Source: an uncultured Bryobacterales bacterium
Lineage (GTDB): Bacteria; Acidobacteriota; Terriglobia; Bryobacterales; Bryobacteraceae
Reading direction: 5' to 3'
Length of the DNA: 7,457 nt
Assembly: GCA_937859895.1 (NCBI GenBank)
Contig: CALMAV010000324.1
Location: 1 to 7,457 of the forward strand
The notes below the pieces were generated by a model. That model did no database searches, was not told where the DNA came from, and was given only the letters and a program-made list of their open reading frames with translations. The position numbers were made by a program, and so were the translations under genes. Shown here piece by piece: positions 6,870 to 7,457 of this stretch; positions within the stretch are counted from its first letter, which is position 1, and each line of letters starts with the position of its first letter.

Positions 6870-7456
6870 GCCATGTCCGACTGGCAGAGTTTCAAAACGA
6901 CTGGTTTTATCCGGGCCGGTCTAAGCTGTGGCAACTAACCTGGTTCTTCTTAGGCCTACCGCTACTTCGGTCTCCCCTGCTTCCATCTTCAAGTTTGAGG
7001 GTCCGGCTTCTGCGATTCTTCGGATCCGACATCGGGGCTGGCGTGGTAATCAAACCCGGAGTTCGGGTTAAGTATCCCTGGCATCTCATCGTTGGCAACG
7101 ATTGCTGGATAGGTGAAGACTGCTGGATCGATAATCTCACAACCGTTCGCCTTGGGAACGACGTCTGTGTCTCCCAGGGCGTGTATTTTTGTACCGGAAA
7201 TCACGACTGGACGGACCCTACGTTTTCGTTGGTCGTCAAACCAATCACTTTAAAAGATGGATCTTGGGCAGGTGCCAAGACGATTCTCGCACCGGGTGCT
7301 GTTCTCGGGCAATGTGCCATCGCTGCTGCTGGCGCGGTAGTTATGCGAGAGGTTCCCGCTTACGAAATCCATGCTGGGAACCCCGCTTCCTTCATTAAGC
7401 ATCGGGCACTTCGCAACCAGAGTGTGCTCGAGGAGCAGGAAAGGGTTGCCTCATGA
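6866..7456 (+). CDS. WcaF-like exopolysaccharide O-acetyltransferase (left-handed beta-helix hexapeptide family)
   Basis: Cytoplasmic acyltransferase that probably moves an acetyl group from acetyl-CoA to a sugar hydroxyl of the nascent repeat unit. The 196 residues are slightly longer than the usual ~180 of WcaF. The N-terminal FYPGRSKLWQLTWFFLG (14-30) is the amphipathic lead-in typical of the family. Hexapeptide turns follow: IGAGVVIKPG (56-65), VGNDCWIGEDCWID (76-89), LGNDVCVSQGVYF (96-108) and AGAKTILAPGAVLGQCAIAAAGAVV (135-159 region). The catalytic histidine should be H113 in TGNHDWTDPTF (110-120), and AGNPASFIKHR (170-180) is the closing signature. About 16 polar residues after that are the extra length. 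The start overlaps the glycosyltransferase D stop as ATGA. The acetylated sugar is not predictable; another acyl donor is a lesser possibility. Confidence 0.93.
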   Translation: MSHVRLAEFQNDWFYPGRSKLWQLTWFFLGLPLLRSPLLPSSSLRVRLLRFFGSDIGAGVVIKPGVRVKYPWHLIVGNDCWIGEDCWIDNLTTVRLGNDVCVSQGVYFCTGNHDWTDPTFSLVVKPITLKDGSWAGAKTILAPGAVLGQCAIAAAGAVVMREVPAYEIHAGNPASFIKHRALRNQSVLEEQERVAS

Positions 7457-7457
7457 G
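7437..7457 (+). promoter_or_regulatory. Ribosome-binding site and first codon of a further downstream gene
   Basis: AGGAAAGGG (7437-7445) is followed 7 nt later by ATG (7453-7455), which overlaps the acetyltransferase stop as ATGA, the same junction seen at 562 and 6866. The operon almost certainly continues past the window. Only five bases of the new frame are visible, so nothing can be said of its product. Confidence 0.6.

Noticed and set aside
1..7457. Insertion sequences, CRISPR arrays, tRNA or rRNA genes, long direct repeats
   Set aside because: None was seen on reading both strands; coding frames fill the window.

Overview
The window lies inside a bacterial exopolysaccharide or capsule biosynthesis operon. 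All genes are on the + strand. By eye the base composition is moderately GC-rich, in the low to mid 50s percent. The gene set (BY-kinase, several GT4 glycosyltransferases, a Wzy-type membrane polymerase, a WcaF-type acetyltransferase) is typical of soil and environmental Gram-negatives. An acidobacterium of the Terriglobales type is my best guess, but this rests on general resemblance and no marker gene is present.

Layout: (1) the C-terminal part of a CpsD/Wzc-like tyrosine autokinase, nt 2-565, cut by the window start; (2) GT4 glycosyltransferase A, 562-1764; (3) GT4 glycosyltransferase B, 1772-3070; (4) a polytopic membrane protein that is probably the Wzy-like repeat-unit polymerase, 3063-4433; (5) GT4 glycosyltransferase C, 4420-5610 from a GTG start; (6) GT4 glycosyltransferase D, 5610-6869; (7) a WcaF-like hexapeptide O-acetyltransferase, 6866-7456; (8) the first bases of another gene, ATG at 7453. 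The genes tile the window almost without gaps. The junctions are overlaps of 4, 8, 14, 1, 4 and 4 nt and one 7-nt gap, so no promoter or terminator is expected inside and no stretch above 300 nt lacks a gene.

How they probably work together: the four glycosyltransferases add successive sugars in the cytoplasm to an undecaprenyl-diphosphate-linked acceptor, and the acetyltransferase decorates a sugar. A flippase, not in this window, moves the unit across the inner membrane. The polymerase joins units on the periplasmic face, and the kinase controls chain length and export by cycling phosphorylation of its tyrosine tail. The initiating phosphoglycosyltransferase, flippase, outer-membrane export protein and kinase N-terminus are not seen here. 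Sugar identities cannot be read from the sequence.

I found no mobile element, CRISPR array, RNA gene, frameshifted gene or clearly novel system. The points worth a second look are the very tight coupling of reading frames, a set of competing RNA stems around the acetyltransferase ribosome-binding site (6817-6860), the short tyrosine tail of the kinase, and glycosyltransferase C, which departs from the usual acceptor-hinge motif.
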